From: Desulfosporosinus orientis DSM 765
GTDB lineage: Bacteria; Bacillota; Desulfitobacteriia; Desulfitobacteriales; Desulfitobacteriaceae
Length of the DNA: 64,000 bases
Assembly: GCF_000235605.1 (NCBI RefSeq)
Contig: NC_016584.1
Span: forward strand, 3,888,001-3,952,000
Direction of reading: 5' to 3'
Shown piece after piece: positions 8,947 to 16,512 of the stretch. A model generated the notes under the pieces. The model was given only the letters and a program-made list of their open reading frames with translations, was not told where the DNA came from and made no database searches. Numbering within the stretch: position 1 is the stretch's first letter; every line of letters starts with the position of its first letter. The translations under genes were made by a program, and so were the position numbers.

Positions 8947-10074
8947 TTATTTTTCTAAGAAAACGAATTTCCCACCCTGCAATTGTTTTAGGACGACCAG
9001 GTCACCCAGGTCGTCTCCCTCTGCACTCAATTCATGTACCCCGCATACACCAGGCCACTTTCCTAAATTTCTTAATCCTTCAGCTATGGAAGCCCGATCC
9101 TCTTTGCCGTTTTTTTGCATCGCGGCTGCCAGCATCCTGACGGCATCATAACCCAAGGCCGCATCGGAATTGGGTTTTTCATGGTACGTTTCCTGGAAGT
9201 CTTGGACAAAACGTTGTACCTCCTGTCTATCGCTTCCAGGATTAAACTCGGAGCCCACGACTGTCCCATCCGCCGCTTTTCCTCCTATGACCGTCAGTTG
9301 CGGAGAGTCGAGGGCATCCCCTGTGGCAAAAGTTCCCTTGATCCCAGCTTGTCCGGCATCATGAATAAATTGGGCTCCTCCAGGCATCGAGGCCGCAATA
9401 AAAACGCCGTCGTAACCAAACGCCTGCCAGCGGCTGCGCAACCGTTTGAGTTCTTCTATGCCGGAGTAATTGTTGAAACAATCGACAATCGTGATGCCAT
9501 TCTGCTTTGCCTGATCTTCGAAAGAATTTGCTAAGCCTGTCCCGTAAGCATCCGCGGAATAATAAACCACCATCCGTCTTAAGCCCTGTCCTCCCATGTA
9601 TTCTGCCAGTTTCCGCGCGATTTCGTCATCGCTGGGAAGGCTGCGGAAAATATAGCAATAATGGTTACGGGTAAGTTCCGGGTCCGTGGAAGCGGGGGAC
9701 AGCATGGGTAGCCCCGCCTGTTCATAAATAGCAGAGGCCGGGAGAGAAACAAAAGAATTGCGGTGCCCGATTACTGCCCTGACGGACTTATTTTCAGCCA
9801 AAGATTCGGCGATGGAGATCCCTTTGACAACCTCGGAATTGTCGTCCTCTTTGAGCAGTTTCAATTCCTTTCCGTTAACCCCGCCGCCAGAGTTAATCTC
9901 CTTGACGGCCAGATCGATTCCCTCATTAAAAAGGTCATTATTAGCCTCAAAGGGCCAGACCACCCCGATGACGATTTCCTGTGGTTCTTCCAGCCGGGTG
10001 CATCCTGCGGACAAAAAGATAAAAACAAGACCTAGAAAAAGGATTTGAAAAATCCGGCACATTTTATCGAACAT
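8947..10074 (-). CDS. Leu/Ile/Val-type ABC substrate-binding lipoprotein in RiPP export operon
   Basis: A 375-residue periplasmic-binding-fold protein (LivK/type 1 fold). The N-terminus has a lipoprotein signal ending in LSAGC. IGVVWPFEANNDLFNEGIDLA is the first strand-helix of the fold, followed by AVIGHRNS, PMLSPASTDPEL and the sugar/amino-acid-like hinge regions. No matching permease or ATPase of the Liv type is adjacent; instead it leads an operon of HlyD and NHLM exporters. The second module in this window also had such a gene (pseudogene 2336-2722), so the association is not accidental. It may be a surface sensor or carrier for the exported peptide or a cofactor; this is inference. Start at ATG 10074, or the alternative ATG four codons in. 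Confidence 0.82.
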   Translation of the reverse strand: MFDKMCRIFQILFLGLVFIFLSAGCTRLEEPQEIVIGVVWPFEANNDLFNEGIDLAVKEINSGGGVNGKELKLLKEDDNSEVVKGISIAESLAENKSVRAVIGHRNSFVSLPASAIYEQAGLPMLSPASTDPELTRNHYCYIFRSLPSDDEIARKLAEYMGGQGLRRMVVYYSADAYGTGLANSFEDQAKQNGITIVDCFNNYSGIEELKRLRSRWQAFGYDGVFIAASMPGGAQFIHDAGQAGIKGTFATGDALDSPQLTVIGGKAADGTVVGSEFNPGSDRQEVQRFVQDFQETYHEKPNSDAALGYDAVRMLAAAMQKNGKEDRASIAEGLRNLGKWPGVCGVHELSAEGDDLGDLVVLKQLQGGKFVFLEK

Positions 10075-10164
10075 AGCCCCTCCTGCCTTTTGCTGATCTT
10101 TCTGAGATTAAAAATATTTTCCAATTTACTAAGCTTTAAAGTTAGTACGGTAGAGCAAAGAAAG

Positions 10165-10202
10165 TATTACAACTCAAGAAAATATTACAAGCTTTTGTAA
10201 TA
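10165..10202. promoter_or_regulatory. repeated TATTACAA sites between divergent RiPP genes
   Basis: Between the export operon (minus) and the maturase (plus), TATTACAA occurs at 10165-10172 and again at 10183-10190, with its reverse complement TTGTAATA at 10195-10202. The last two form an 8-bp inverted repeat with a 4-base spacer. The location in a divergent intergenic region suggests an operator for a shared regulator; no regulator gene adjoins it in the window apart from the sigma fragment at 12440. Confidence 0.45.
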
Positions 10203-10291
10203 GTACTTCTTGTTAAACGTATTAACAAATGAAGCCGGAGGATAAAGCCCTCCGGCTGGCCGAAAAACGCAAAAGAAAGAAGGATAGCGCG

Positions 10292-11683
10292 TTGAGCAGC
10301 AAAGATATAACGCCCTTTCACCTGTTTTATCATCAGGGCAGCCCATTTGTCATTAATATTGAACGGATGTGCGCCAAGGCCATTGATAGTCCAACTGCCA
10401 AAATCCTAGAAAGCCTCTCCGCTCAGCCTGAAGTATTATTATCGGCCGGCGCAGAAAAAAAGCTGAAAGAAGTTGGCATCATTTCTGAAGGCTGGGAGAA
10501 AAAACAACGGCCGGTAAGAACAGAACCCTATCCCATCATCAACATGTGCCTTTTCCTAACCCAGTCCTGTAATCTAAACTGTGTTTACTGTTATGGAAAC
10601 GGAGGGGAATACGGCACAGGCGGCAGTCTGGAAGAAAAGACAGCCTATCAGGCTGTGGACTGGCTAATTGAACAGTCGAGGGAAATGAAAAAAATTCATC
10701 TGGGCTTTTTTGGGGGAGAGCCTTTATTAAAGTTTCCACTAATGAAAGAAATTGTAGCGTACACTAATAAACGCGTTCAAGAGACTGGTAAAGAAGTGAG
10801 ATTCCACTGCACGACCAATGCCACCCTTTTGGATGATGAACAAATCGCTTTTATTCGAGACCACAATATATCCGTCATGATCAGCATTGACGGTCCCCGG
10901 GAGATTCAGAACGCCCAACGCCCCTTTACCAACGGTCAAGGATCTTATGATATTATCGTACCCAAAATAAAGAAGCTGCTGGACTTCTTGCCCGATACCC
11001 CTGGTCATGCAGTAATTGTCGGCAATACCGATCCTCAAGTGGTTAAGGACGAAATGAAAGAAATCGGTTTTCAAAAAATATCGGTTATCACGTCTTCACA
11101 AAACCTCTTTTGCGGAGAAGCCGATAAGCAAAAAGCGGAGCGCGACACTTCCAACCTCCTGGATATTCTGGAGCAAGAGGCTGAAACGTGGATTAGCCTC
11201 ACCCGAAGCAGAGACGCACGGGCCTTGATGGAGCTCAAGAATAAAAGTTTCTTATACTTTGGCCTAATCACTTTGTTCCATAACAAAAAATTGTATTATG
11301 CCTGCAGTGCTGGGCTGGGGATGGTCGCGGTCTCGGTTACAGGTGATGTCTATTTATGCCAGCGTTTTGTGGGAATGGCGGATTATAAAATCGGGTCCGT
11401 CTTCGAGTCTGAGCTGAACAGGGGACAATACGAGGAAAGTCCTGCCAGAAGCAACCCGGTCTGCACCGCCTGCCTGGCCCGGTATTATTGTGCCGGCGGC
11501 TGCAAACATGATAATGTAGGCTCCCGCGGCTCCTTGACTACACCATCGGAAGAGATCTGCCGATTGAGACGCCGGGAACTTGAACTGGCCGCCACGATCA
11601 TTGGTCGCTTGGACCCTGATGATCTGGCTTTCCTGCTAGGAGGGGATATACTCCCCCCGAAACCCTGCCCCCTTGATTTTTAA
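10292..11683 (+). CDS. radical SAM/SPASM peptide maturase for nif11-class precursors
   Basis: A 463-residue radical SAM enzyme. The TTG at 10292 is chosen as start because AGAAGGA lies seven bases upstream; an in-frame ATG at 10229 has no ribosome site and is within a GC-rich hairpin. CxxxCxxC for the SAM-binding 4Fe-4S cluster is at Cys93, Cys97 and Cys100, and GGEP follows. The C-terminal third is a SPASM-type domain with CSAGLG, GDVYLCQRF, VCTACLARYYCAGGC and a final EEIC, enough cysteines for auxiliary clusters. The N-terminal 80 residues could hold the peptide-recognition domain. Such enzymes install thioether or C-C links in ribosomal peptides. The adjacent nif11-like peptides are the obvious substrates. 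Enzyme class secure, chemistry inferred. Confidence 0.88.
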   Translation: MSSKDITPFHLFYHQGSPFVINIERMCAKAIDSPTAKILESLSAQPEVLLSAGAEKKLKEVGIISEGWEKKQRPVRTEPYPIINMCLFLTQSCNLNCVYCYGNGGEYGTGGSLEEKTAYQAVDWLIEQSREMKKIHLGFFGGEPLLKFPLMKEIVAYTNKRVQETGKEVRFHCTTNATLLDDEQIAFIRDHNISVMISIDGPREIQNAQRPFTNGQGSYDIIVPKIKKLLDFLPDTPGHAVIVGNTDPQVVKDEMKEIGFQKISVITSSQNLFCGEADKQKAERDTSNLLDILEQEAETWISLTRSRDARALMELKNKSFLYFGLITLFHNKKLYYACSAGLGMVAVSVTGDVYLCQRFVGMADYKIGSVFESELNRGQYEESPARSNPVCTACLARYYCAGGCKHDNVGSRGSLTTPSEEICRLRRRELELAATIIGRLDPDDLAFLLGGDILPPKPCPLDF

Positions 11684-11692
11684 TATTTTAAG

Positions 11693-11734
11693 GAAGAGGG
11701 CGCTGCGAAGTCAAACCTTCGCTGCGCCCTCTTC
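11693..11734. terminator. hairpin between convergent maturase and precursor genes
   Basis: GAAGAGGGCGC pairs with GCGCCCTCTTC, extended inward by GCGAAG/CTTCGC around a small loop. It lies 9 bases after the maturase stop and 12 bases before the precursor stop, so it can end transcription from both sides, though T-runs are weak. Confidence 0.6.
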
Positions 11735-11745
11735 AATCACCTGGA

Positions 11746-11988
11746 TTAATAATATAGGCTGTCACAGAAAAGATTCTCCCTGCACCCGGCACCTGCAACG
11801 GCATCAAGCTCACTGTCACTGAGCTGCTCTTTCCGGATTTCTTTGATCTCTTCAGGCGTAAAGCTAAACCCGGCTTCCTTCGCTAAGGTCATGCGCTCCT
11901 CGGCAGTATGGCATTCTCTTATCTTGCTGTTGAACCCTTCGTCTGTTTTTAACCTTTCGATAAATTTCCTTGCTGATTCTGTACTCAC
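11746..11988 (-). CDS. nif11-class RiPP precursor peptide 1
   Basis: An 80-residue peptide with a GTG start at 11988 behind GGGGTGG. The leader (residues 1-67) is a nif11-like helical domain: SARKFIERLKTDEGF, EERMTLAKEAGFSFTPEEI and LSDSELDAVAGAG. After the Gly-rich cleavage end the tail reads CRENLFCDSLYY with two cysteines. The leader is strongly like that of the second precursor at 12074-12316 (same length, same TDEGF, AEER, AKEAGF/VKESGF and SDSELD blocks), while the tails differ but share a C...EN.FC arrangement. It would be modified by the radical SAM enzyme at 10292 and processed by the C39 exporter. It is convergent with the maturase. High confidence as a precursor, cleavage point inferred. 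Confidence 0.88.
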   Translation of the reverse strand: MSTESARKFIERLKTDEGFNSKIRECHTAEERMTLAKEAGFSFTPEEIKEIRKEQLSDSELDAVAGAGCRENLFCDSLYY

Positions 11989-12019
11989 TTATAACCACCC
12001 CTTTGGTTTTTTTCAATTG

Positions 12020-12054
12020 CGAAAGCCGGCTCCTAAAGGAACAGCCGGCTTTCG
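12020..12054 (-). terminator. 12-bp-stem hairpin between the two precursor genes
   Basis: Perfect arms CGAAAGCCGGCT and AGCCGGCTTTCG around an 11-base loop. On the minus strand it is not followed by a T-run, so it is better read as an attenuator or mRNA-stabilising element between the precursor genes than a full stop. Confidence 0.5.
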
Positions 12055-12073
12055 TTTGTGTGGTTACAGTTGT

Positions 12074-12316
12074 TTAACAACCAAACGTCCAACAAAAAGC
12101 ATTTTCACACCAATGATCGCCGCCGGCAACCATGTCCAGCTCACTATCGCTAAGTTCTTCATCCACTTGTTTAATTTCTTCCGGCGTAAAATCGAAACCT
12201 GATTCTTTCACGAACGCTAAGCGTTCCTCGGCATTCGGGAAGGCCTTAACCTTATTGGCAAAACCCTCATCCGTCTTGAGCTTCGCTACGTAAGCTTTTG
12301 CTGATTCAATACTCAT
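12074..12316 (-). CDS. nif11-class RiPP precursor peptide 2
   Basis: An 80-residue peptide; the ATG at 12316 has GGAGG eight bases upstream, so an earlier in-frame ATG is rejected. The nif11-like leader (SAKAYVAKLKTDEGF, EERLAFVKESGFDFTPEEI, LSDSELDMVAGG) ends in a double glycine. The tail, DHWCENAFCWTFGC, has three cysteines and several aromatic residues. It lies first in the pair and is followed by the other precursor 85 bases later. A 10-bp palindrome AGTGTACACT at 12350-12359 lies just upstream and may be an operator. The shared leader and different tail are what is expected when one maturase serves several substrates. Confidence 0.88.
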   Translation of the reverse strand: MSIESAKAYVAKLKTDEGFANKVKAFPNAEERLAFVKESGFDFTPEEIKQVDEELSDSELDMVAGGDHWCENAFCWTFGC

Positions 12317-12439
12317 CTTTCCAACCTCCATTTTTTATTGAGCACACTTAGTGTACACTTGCTTTGCCTTTTCAATGGTTAATACGCTGAACACTTGAAT
12401 TTATTACATACTAAAAGTATTTTGCTTAAAATTTTGATC

Positions 12440-12622
12440 CTATTTGCTGCAGAGTTTGAGGAAAATCTGGTTGGTTAAATCGTCAGTCTCATGGAAATCG
12501 TTTACTTGATAATGCACATAATTGTAAATCCGAGAAAAATAAGCATTATACAACTCAATAAAAGCACGATCATCATCGGTGAGAGAAACCAATGACCTAC
12601 TTCTCAAAGTCGCCCATTTCAT
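12440..12622 (-). pseudogene. N-terminal fragment of an ECF-type sigma factor
   Basis: Sixty residues resembling sigma-70 region 2 (FIELYNAYFSRIYNYVHYQV, then DLTNQIFLKL), stopping after CSK where a full ECF sigma factor of about 180 residues would continue into the rest of region 2 and region 4. No region 4 follows on either strand before the precursor genes. It has a GGGG ribosome site. It lies directly upstream of the RiPP precursors in the same orientation, so an intact version may once have controlled them. A short functional protein cannot be excluded. Confidence 0.6.
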
Positions 12623-12636
12623 TTAACCCCGATATA

Positions 12637-13446
12637 TTAATCAACATGACTAACAACCTGTTCCGGCAGCAAGCTAAGGCCGCCTAAGAAGGCAAGATTA
12701 GAGAACAGAAGGGGGCCCAGCAACGGGTTGCGATACATCATTCTGGCCCAGACAATGCCTTGAGTCCCCGCTAAATCACCTAAAAGGTGAAATCCAAAGC
12801 CCAGCACACCTGCGAACAGATTAAGCGCCATAATCCAGAGAAATATCGATATTTCCTTAGTATTAACCGGGTTATTGGCTGTATAGAAACAAGCAATTAC
12901 AGCCAGGGAACCCGTTACTAAAGGGATCAATGTGTAACCAGGTATAAACACTATCCTTGCATGATCTAGAAAAGCTGCTGCTACTGATCCTAAAAAACCA
13001 AGGCCCACCAAAATCATCAGTTTTGATTGTCGGGATGTTCCTCGATAACCTTCGCTTACCAAGGCATAACAGGAAATCCCGGCAAAGGCAATGGGTGCGG
13101 CTACAGGAGAGCCTTGAACAAAAAGACGATACAGACTTTCCCTGCTAAAAGTGGCGTTTCCCGTCAGGTGAAAGAGGGTCCCTATCACACCGACAAAGAC
13201 ACCTATCCCCATGACAATCTGAAAGACTCGTTTAACCAGAATATTGGATCTCACTACAAGCAGGGCGAGAATCGCCAAAACCGCCAAGGGTGTATAAATC
13301 AAGGGAATAAGCTCCCAGCGAAAAAAATTGTTCTCAGAATGGGCAATCAAGACATCCACACCCGTGAGCAGAAAGTTTATACCCATCATCCCAAGCAAAA
13401 GAGGAGTTTTCTTAAGAGAAGCTATTCGGATCAGCCGATCAAACAT
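12637..13446 (-). CDS. multi-pass membrane protein paired with octaheme cytochrome c
   Basis: A 269-residue, very hydrophobic protein with about eight predicted transmembrane helices. Start at ATG 13446, eight bases after AGGAGG; a TTG two codons earlier is less likely. No heme or iron-sulfur motif is visible, but histidines lie in membrane segments (FHLTG, FHLLGD) that could bind heme b. It begins 12 bases after the stop of the multiheme cytochrome gene and is surely cotranscribed. The likely role is membrane anchor or quinone-reactive partner of the cytochrome. I do not recognise the family with certainty. Confidence 0.7.
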   Translation of the reverse strand: MFDRLIRIASLKKTPLLLGMMGINFLLTGVDVLIAHSENNFFRWELIPLIYTPLAVLAILALLVVRSNILVKRVFQIVMGIGVFVGVIGTLFHLTGNATFSRESLYRLFVQGSPVAAPIAFAGISCYALVSEGYRGTSRQSKLMILVGLGFLGSVAAAFLDHARIVFIPGYTLIPLVTGSLAVIACFYTANNPVNTKEISIFLWIMALNLFAGVLGFGFHLLGDLAGTQGIVWARMMYRNPLLGPLLFSNLAFLGGLSLLPEQVVSHVD

Positions 13447-13458
13447 ATTCAAATCCTC

Positions 13459-14727
13459 CTAGGGCTTTGCTTTCGCTTTCAGGTCATCGGCGGCAGATTG
13501 CAGCTCTACGAGTGCTTTTTCCTGTTCATAAATACCATGCCAGTTTACGTAGTCTGCTCCGCCCATAACCGCTCCAAACCGCGCTCTTCGTCCTTCGTGA
13601 TGCCATAACTCAAAATACTCAAAATCCATTGGATCTGCAAAGGATTTGGTACCCAGTAAACCCGCAGCACGCAGGTCTTGGATGATGGACTTCCCTTTCT
13701 GGACATTTTCGTTGGTAAGGGCAATGGTTTTTTCTGCTTTGCCGGTCACGTCATCAATAAACGGCTGAGTGTGGCAATTCAGGCAGACGGCATTCATGGT
13801 TTGCTGATGAACCTCTCCATCTTTGCGAACGGAAGCAATCTCAGGTGCCAGGGACCATTTCAGGCGCTGGCCGACATCGTGGGTTCCTTCAACACTCCCG
13901 AAAGCCGACATATGACAGGTAGCACAGGTCGGGGCCGGAAAATCTTCCACGGTTAAGGTTCCTGAGGGAGCATCCATATTGTATTTAGACTGGTTTGCCT
14001 GGTAGTAAGTGCCATGGGCTGACTCATTGTAGATTTCAGCCTGAGGATGATCCGGACCCAAGTGGCATTGACCGCAGGTTTCCGGCTTACGCGCTTGTGC
14101 TATATCAAAGGTATGTCTTAAGTGACATTTTGTGCAGTCTCCGAAACTGCCGTCACTGTTCTTTTCCCCAATCCCATGACACACTTCACAGGACTGAGCA
14201 CTGGCATCCTGACCAATCAGATTGAAGACTGGATTAGCTTTCCCTCCATTGAGGGGGTTGCCGTTGGCATCAAGCAAATGATAGTTAGCCAGTTCCTCTG
14301 GGGTGAAATTTTGGGATCCTTGAACAGCATACCATGACCTTGCCGAATGATTGCTGTCCTCAAACTCCTTGACTTCTGTCTCATGACACTGAGCACAATT
14401 ATTGGGGGTTGGTTTAGCGATAAGGGCTACCTTATAATGCTCCTCTGTCAAGGATTCCTGTCCCTTCACTGCTTGATGACAGTCCAGACATTGGACGCCA
14501 CGGCCGGAGTGCTCGCTGTTATGATATTGCTGGATAATTCCGGGATTGTCTTTTTGATGGCACTCAACACAGGCTTTGTTCTCGCCGGTGGATACCACAC
14601 TCAAGGCCGGCATACTCATGCTTAATCCTTGCGGTCCCACAACATATTGATAGGTCATAAATAATAAGACACCTGCCAGGACCGTGCCCATCACCAAAAG
14701 AGCAATCATTTTTGTTGTTGACTTCAT
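13459..14727 (-). CDS. octaheme c-type cytochrome, hydroxylamine-oxidoreductase-like
   Basis: A 422-residue extracytoplasmic cytochrome with an uncleaved N-terminal helix (about residues 7-27) and eight CxxCH heme sites in order: CVECH, CLDCH, CAQCH, CEVCH, CTKCH, CGQCH, CATCH and CLNCH. After the last heme comes a C-terminal segment with FEYFELWHHEGRRARFGA and GADYVNWHG, the pattern of the HAO/octaheme family where extra histidines and aromatic residues surround the active heme. In anaerobes such proteins reduce nitrite or hydroxylamine or relay electrons. The next gene is a membrane partner. It has AGGAGG upstream at long spacing. Family likely; the reaction cannot be told from sequence. 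Confidence 0.85.
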   Translation of the reverse strand: MKSTTKMIALLVMGTVLAGVLLFMTYQYVVGPQGLSMSMPALSVVSTGENKACVECHQKDNPGIIQQYHNSEHSGRGVQCLDCHQAVKGQESLTEEHYKVALIAKPTPNNCAQCHETEVKEFEDSNHSARSWYAVQGSQNFTPEELANYHLLDANGNPLNGGKANPVFNLIGQDASAQSCEVCHGIGEKNSDGSFGDCTKCHLRHTFDIAQARKPETCGQCHLGPDHPQAEIYNESAHGTYYQANQSKYNMDAPSGTLTVEDFPAPTCATCHMSAFGSVEGTHDVGQRLKWSLAPEIASVRKDGEVHQQTMNAVCLNCHTQPFIDDVTGKAEKTIALTNENVQKGKSIIQDLRAAGLLGTKSFADPMDFEYFELWHHEGRRARFGAVMGGADYVNWHGIYEQEKALVELQSAADDLKAKAKP

Positions 14728-14965
14728 TTCTTGGTTGAGTTTCCCTCCTCCTTTTTAGATTTCTCGGCAGCAAGCAATAAGTTTCCTGATGTCCTCCAAT
14801 TATGTAAGCAGCGCTTAAAAACTTAATGCTTTTACTACCTTAAACCAACCTAATCGCCTCCTTTCTCCTTCAAAATCTTTGCTTATTATTTCTAGCCTAG
14901 TATTAATTGAAAAACTTTTCTGTGATTGAGATCACTTTTACGGCATTTCTGGCTATAAAAAAAAT

Positions 14966-14996
14966 GCAGCCCGCTTTCCTTTGGAAAGCGGGCTGC
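14966..14996 (-). terminator. intrinsic terminator of MFS gene
   Basis: Fourteen-bp perfect stem GCAGCCCGCTTTCC/GGAAAGCGGGCTGC with a TTT loop. On the minus strand it is followed by a run of eight T, and it lies 55 bases after the stop of the exporter gene at 15051. The rest of the 14728-15050 gap holds only AT-rich upstream sequence of the cytochrome gene. Confidence 0.88.
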
Positions 14997-15050
14997 ACAT
15001 TTTTCTCGGCCAGTTTCGTCATTAAAATCTAACAACCTTTTGGCAAAACG

Positions 15051-16445
15051 TTATTCGATGAATTCCATTTTGTTATTTAGTTCAATTTCCTTCAGGAAAA
15101 AGATAACAGCTATTCCGCCTGCACCAACAAAGAACCCTAATAAAAACACATGTTGAATAGCATAGGCCAGCCCGTTTTTCACTCCCGCCGCCATAACCGT
15201 TCCCAGAACAGCTGTACCTAAGGTTCCGCCTAGATTGCGAAAAAATTGTAATCCCGCGCTGACGACACCAATCTGATCCTGGGGAAACACATTTTGGACG
15301 GAAATGCTAAGCGCCGGCATGATCGTGCCTGCCCCCAGACCTAAGAGAATCAACAGGATCACCATTTGGAAATCGGAAGTACCTGGACCTAAGCCAGACA
15401 AATAGCCAATCCCGGCAGTGGTAACAACAAAGCCAAAAACTGCTAACCCCTTATATTTACCGGTTTTGGCGATAATTTGTCCGGTGATGATTCCTGTGAC
15501 CACTTGGCTTATGTTCATGGGTGTAATAATCACACCAGAGCTTGTAGCGTTTGCACCCAGAACCCCCTGTACGAATAAAGGAACATATATGACCACGGTG
15601 AACAGCAAAATGCTGGAGAGAAAGGCTGCCAGGACGGAAACCAGAAAAATAGAATTCTTAAACATTGACAAGGGCACTACAGGTTCAACAGCCTTGCCCT
15701 CTAAGATGATAAACGTTCCTATCATAATGCCTGCAACAACGAGGAGGCTAATAATCGGAGCTGATCTCCAGGCATAGTCTTTGCCGGCCCATAAAAAAGC
15801 CAATAACAAGGGAACTAATGCAAAAATTAAAGCTAGCCCTCCTGCATAATCGATCTTACGGTGCTGATGAGAACGCTGGTATGGAAGTGCCCAGAACATG
15901 ATAATCATTGCCAGGATACCCAGGGGCAAATTAATATAAAAAATCCACCGCCAGCTAAAGTTATCGGCAATAACTCCCCCCACTGTCGGTCCCATGAGAC
16001 TGGCAAAACCAAACACCGAGGAGATGATCCCCATATATTTGCCCCGTTCTTTAACCGGAAATAGTTCTCCCACAATTTGCATAGACCCGGAAATGAGCAC
16101 TCCGCCGCCAATCCCTTGCAAGCCCCGGAAAAGAATTAATTGCAGCATGTTATTGGCAGCACCGCACAAAGCTGAACTCAAAATGAAGGTAATAACACCA
16201 ATAAAATAAATAGGTTTACGGCCAAAGAGGTCGGCGAGTTTGCCAAAGATAGGGATAGAAATAGTTGAAGTAAGCATATAGGCAGTAAAGGGCCAGGTAT
16301 AATGATTCATTCCCTGGAGGTCATTGACAACTTTCGGCATGGCTGTTCCCACAATGGTACTGTCTACCGCCGAAAGCAGGGAACTGAGCATTAAGCCAAT
16401 AATAATGAAACGAATCCTTTGTGAACTTAAGTTTTGAAATCCCAA
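15051..16445 (-). CDS. MFS drug exporter, DHA2 (14-TMS, EmrB/QacA) family
   Basis: A 464-residue permease with roughly 14 hydrophobic helices. Family motifs are visible: the motif A loop GKLADLFGRKPIY between helices 2 and 3, LSAVDSTIVGTAMP in helix 1 (the DHA2 acidic motif D1), GPTVGGVIADNFSWRWIFYIN in helix 5, here split as GPTVGGVIAD and NFSWRWIFYIN. It exports hydrophobic toxicants by proton antiport in known relatives. No regulator directly adjoins it; the neighbouring MFS gene is of another family. It ends in a strong terminator at 14966. Confidence 0.9.
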   Translation of the reverse strand: MGFQNLSSQRIRFIIIGLMLSSLLSAVDSTIVGTAMPKVVNDLQGMNHYTWPFTAYMLTSTISIPIFGKLADLFGRKPIYFIGVITFILSSALCGAANNMLQLILFRGLQGIGGGVLISGSMQIVGELFPVKERGKYMGIISSVFGFASLMGPTVGGVIADNFSWRWIFYINLPLGILAMIIMFWALPYQRSHQHRKIDYAGGLALIFALVPLLLAFLWAGKDYAWRSAPIISLLVVAGIMIGTFIILEGKAVEPVVPLSMFKNSIFLVSVLAAFLSSILLFTVVIYVPLFVQGVLGANATSSGVIITPMNISQVVTGIITGQIIAKTGKYKGLAVFGFVVTTAGIGYLSGLGPGTSDFQMVILLILLGLGAGTIMPALSISVQNVFPQDQIGVVSAGLQFFRNLGGTLGTAVLGTVMAAGVKNGLAYAIQHVFLLGFFVGAGGIAVIFFLKEIELNNKMEFIE

Positions 16446-16512
16446 AATTAATCTCCACCAGCTTTAAAGTTATAGACGGGTTTTATAACAGAATACCTTT
16501 AACACCAATTTC

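Noticed and set aside
10229-10291. Earlier ATG start of the radical SAM maturase
   Set aside because: No ribosome site upstream, and the segment is inside an AGCCGGAG/CTCCGGCT hairpin; TTG at 10292 has a good site.
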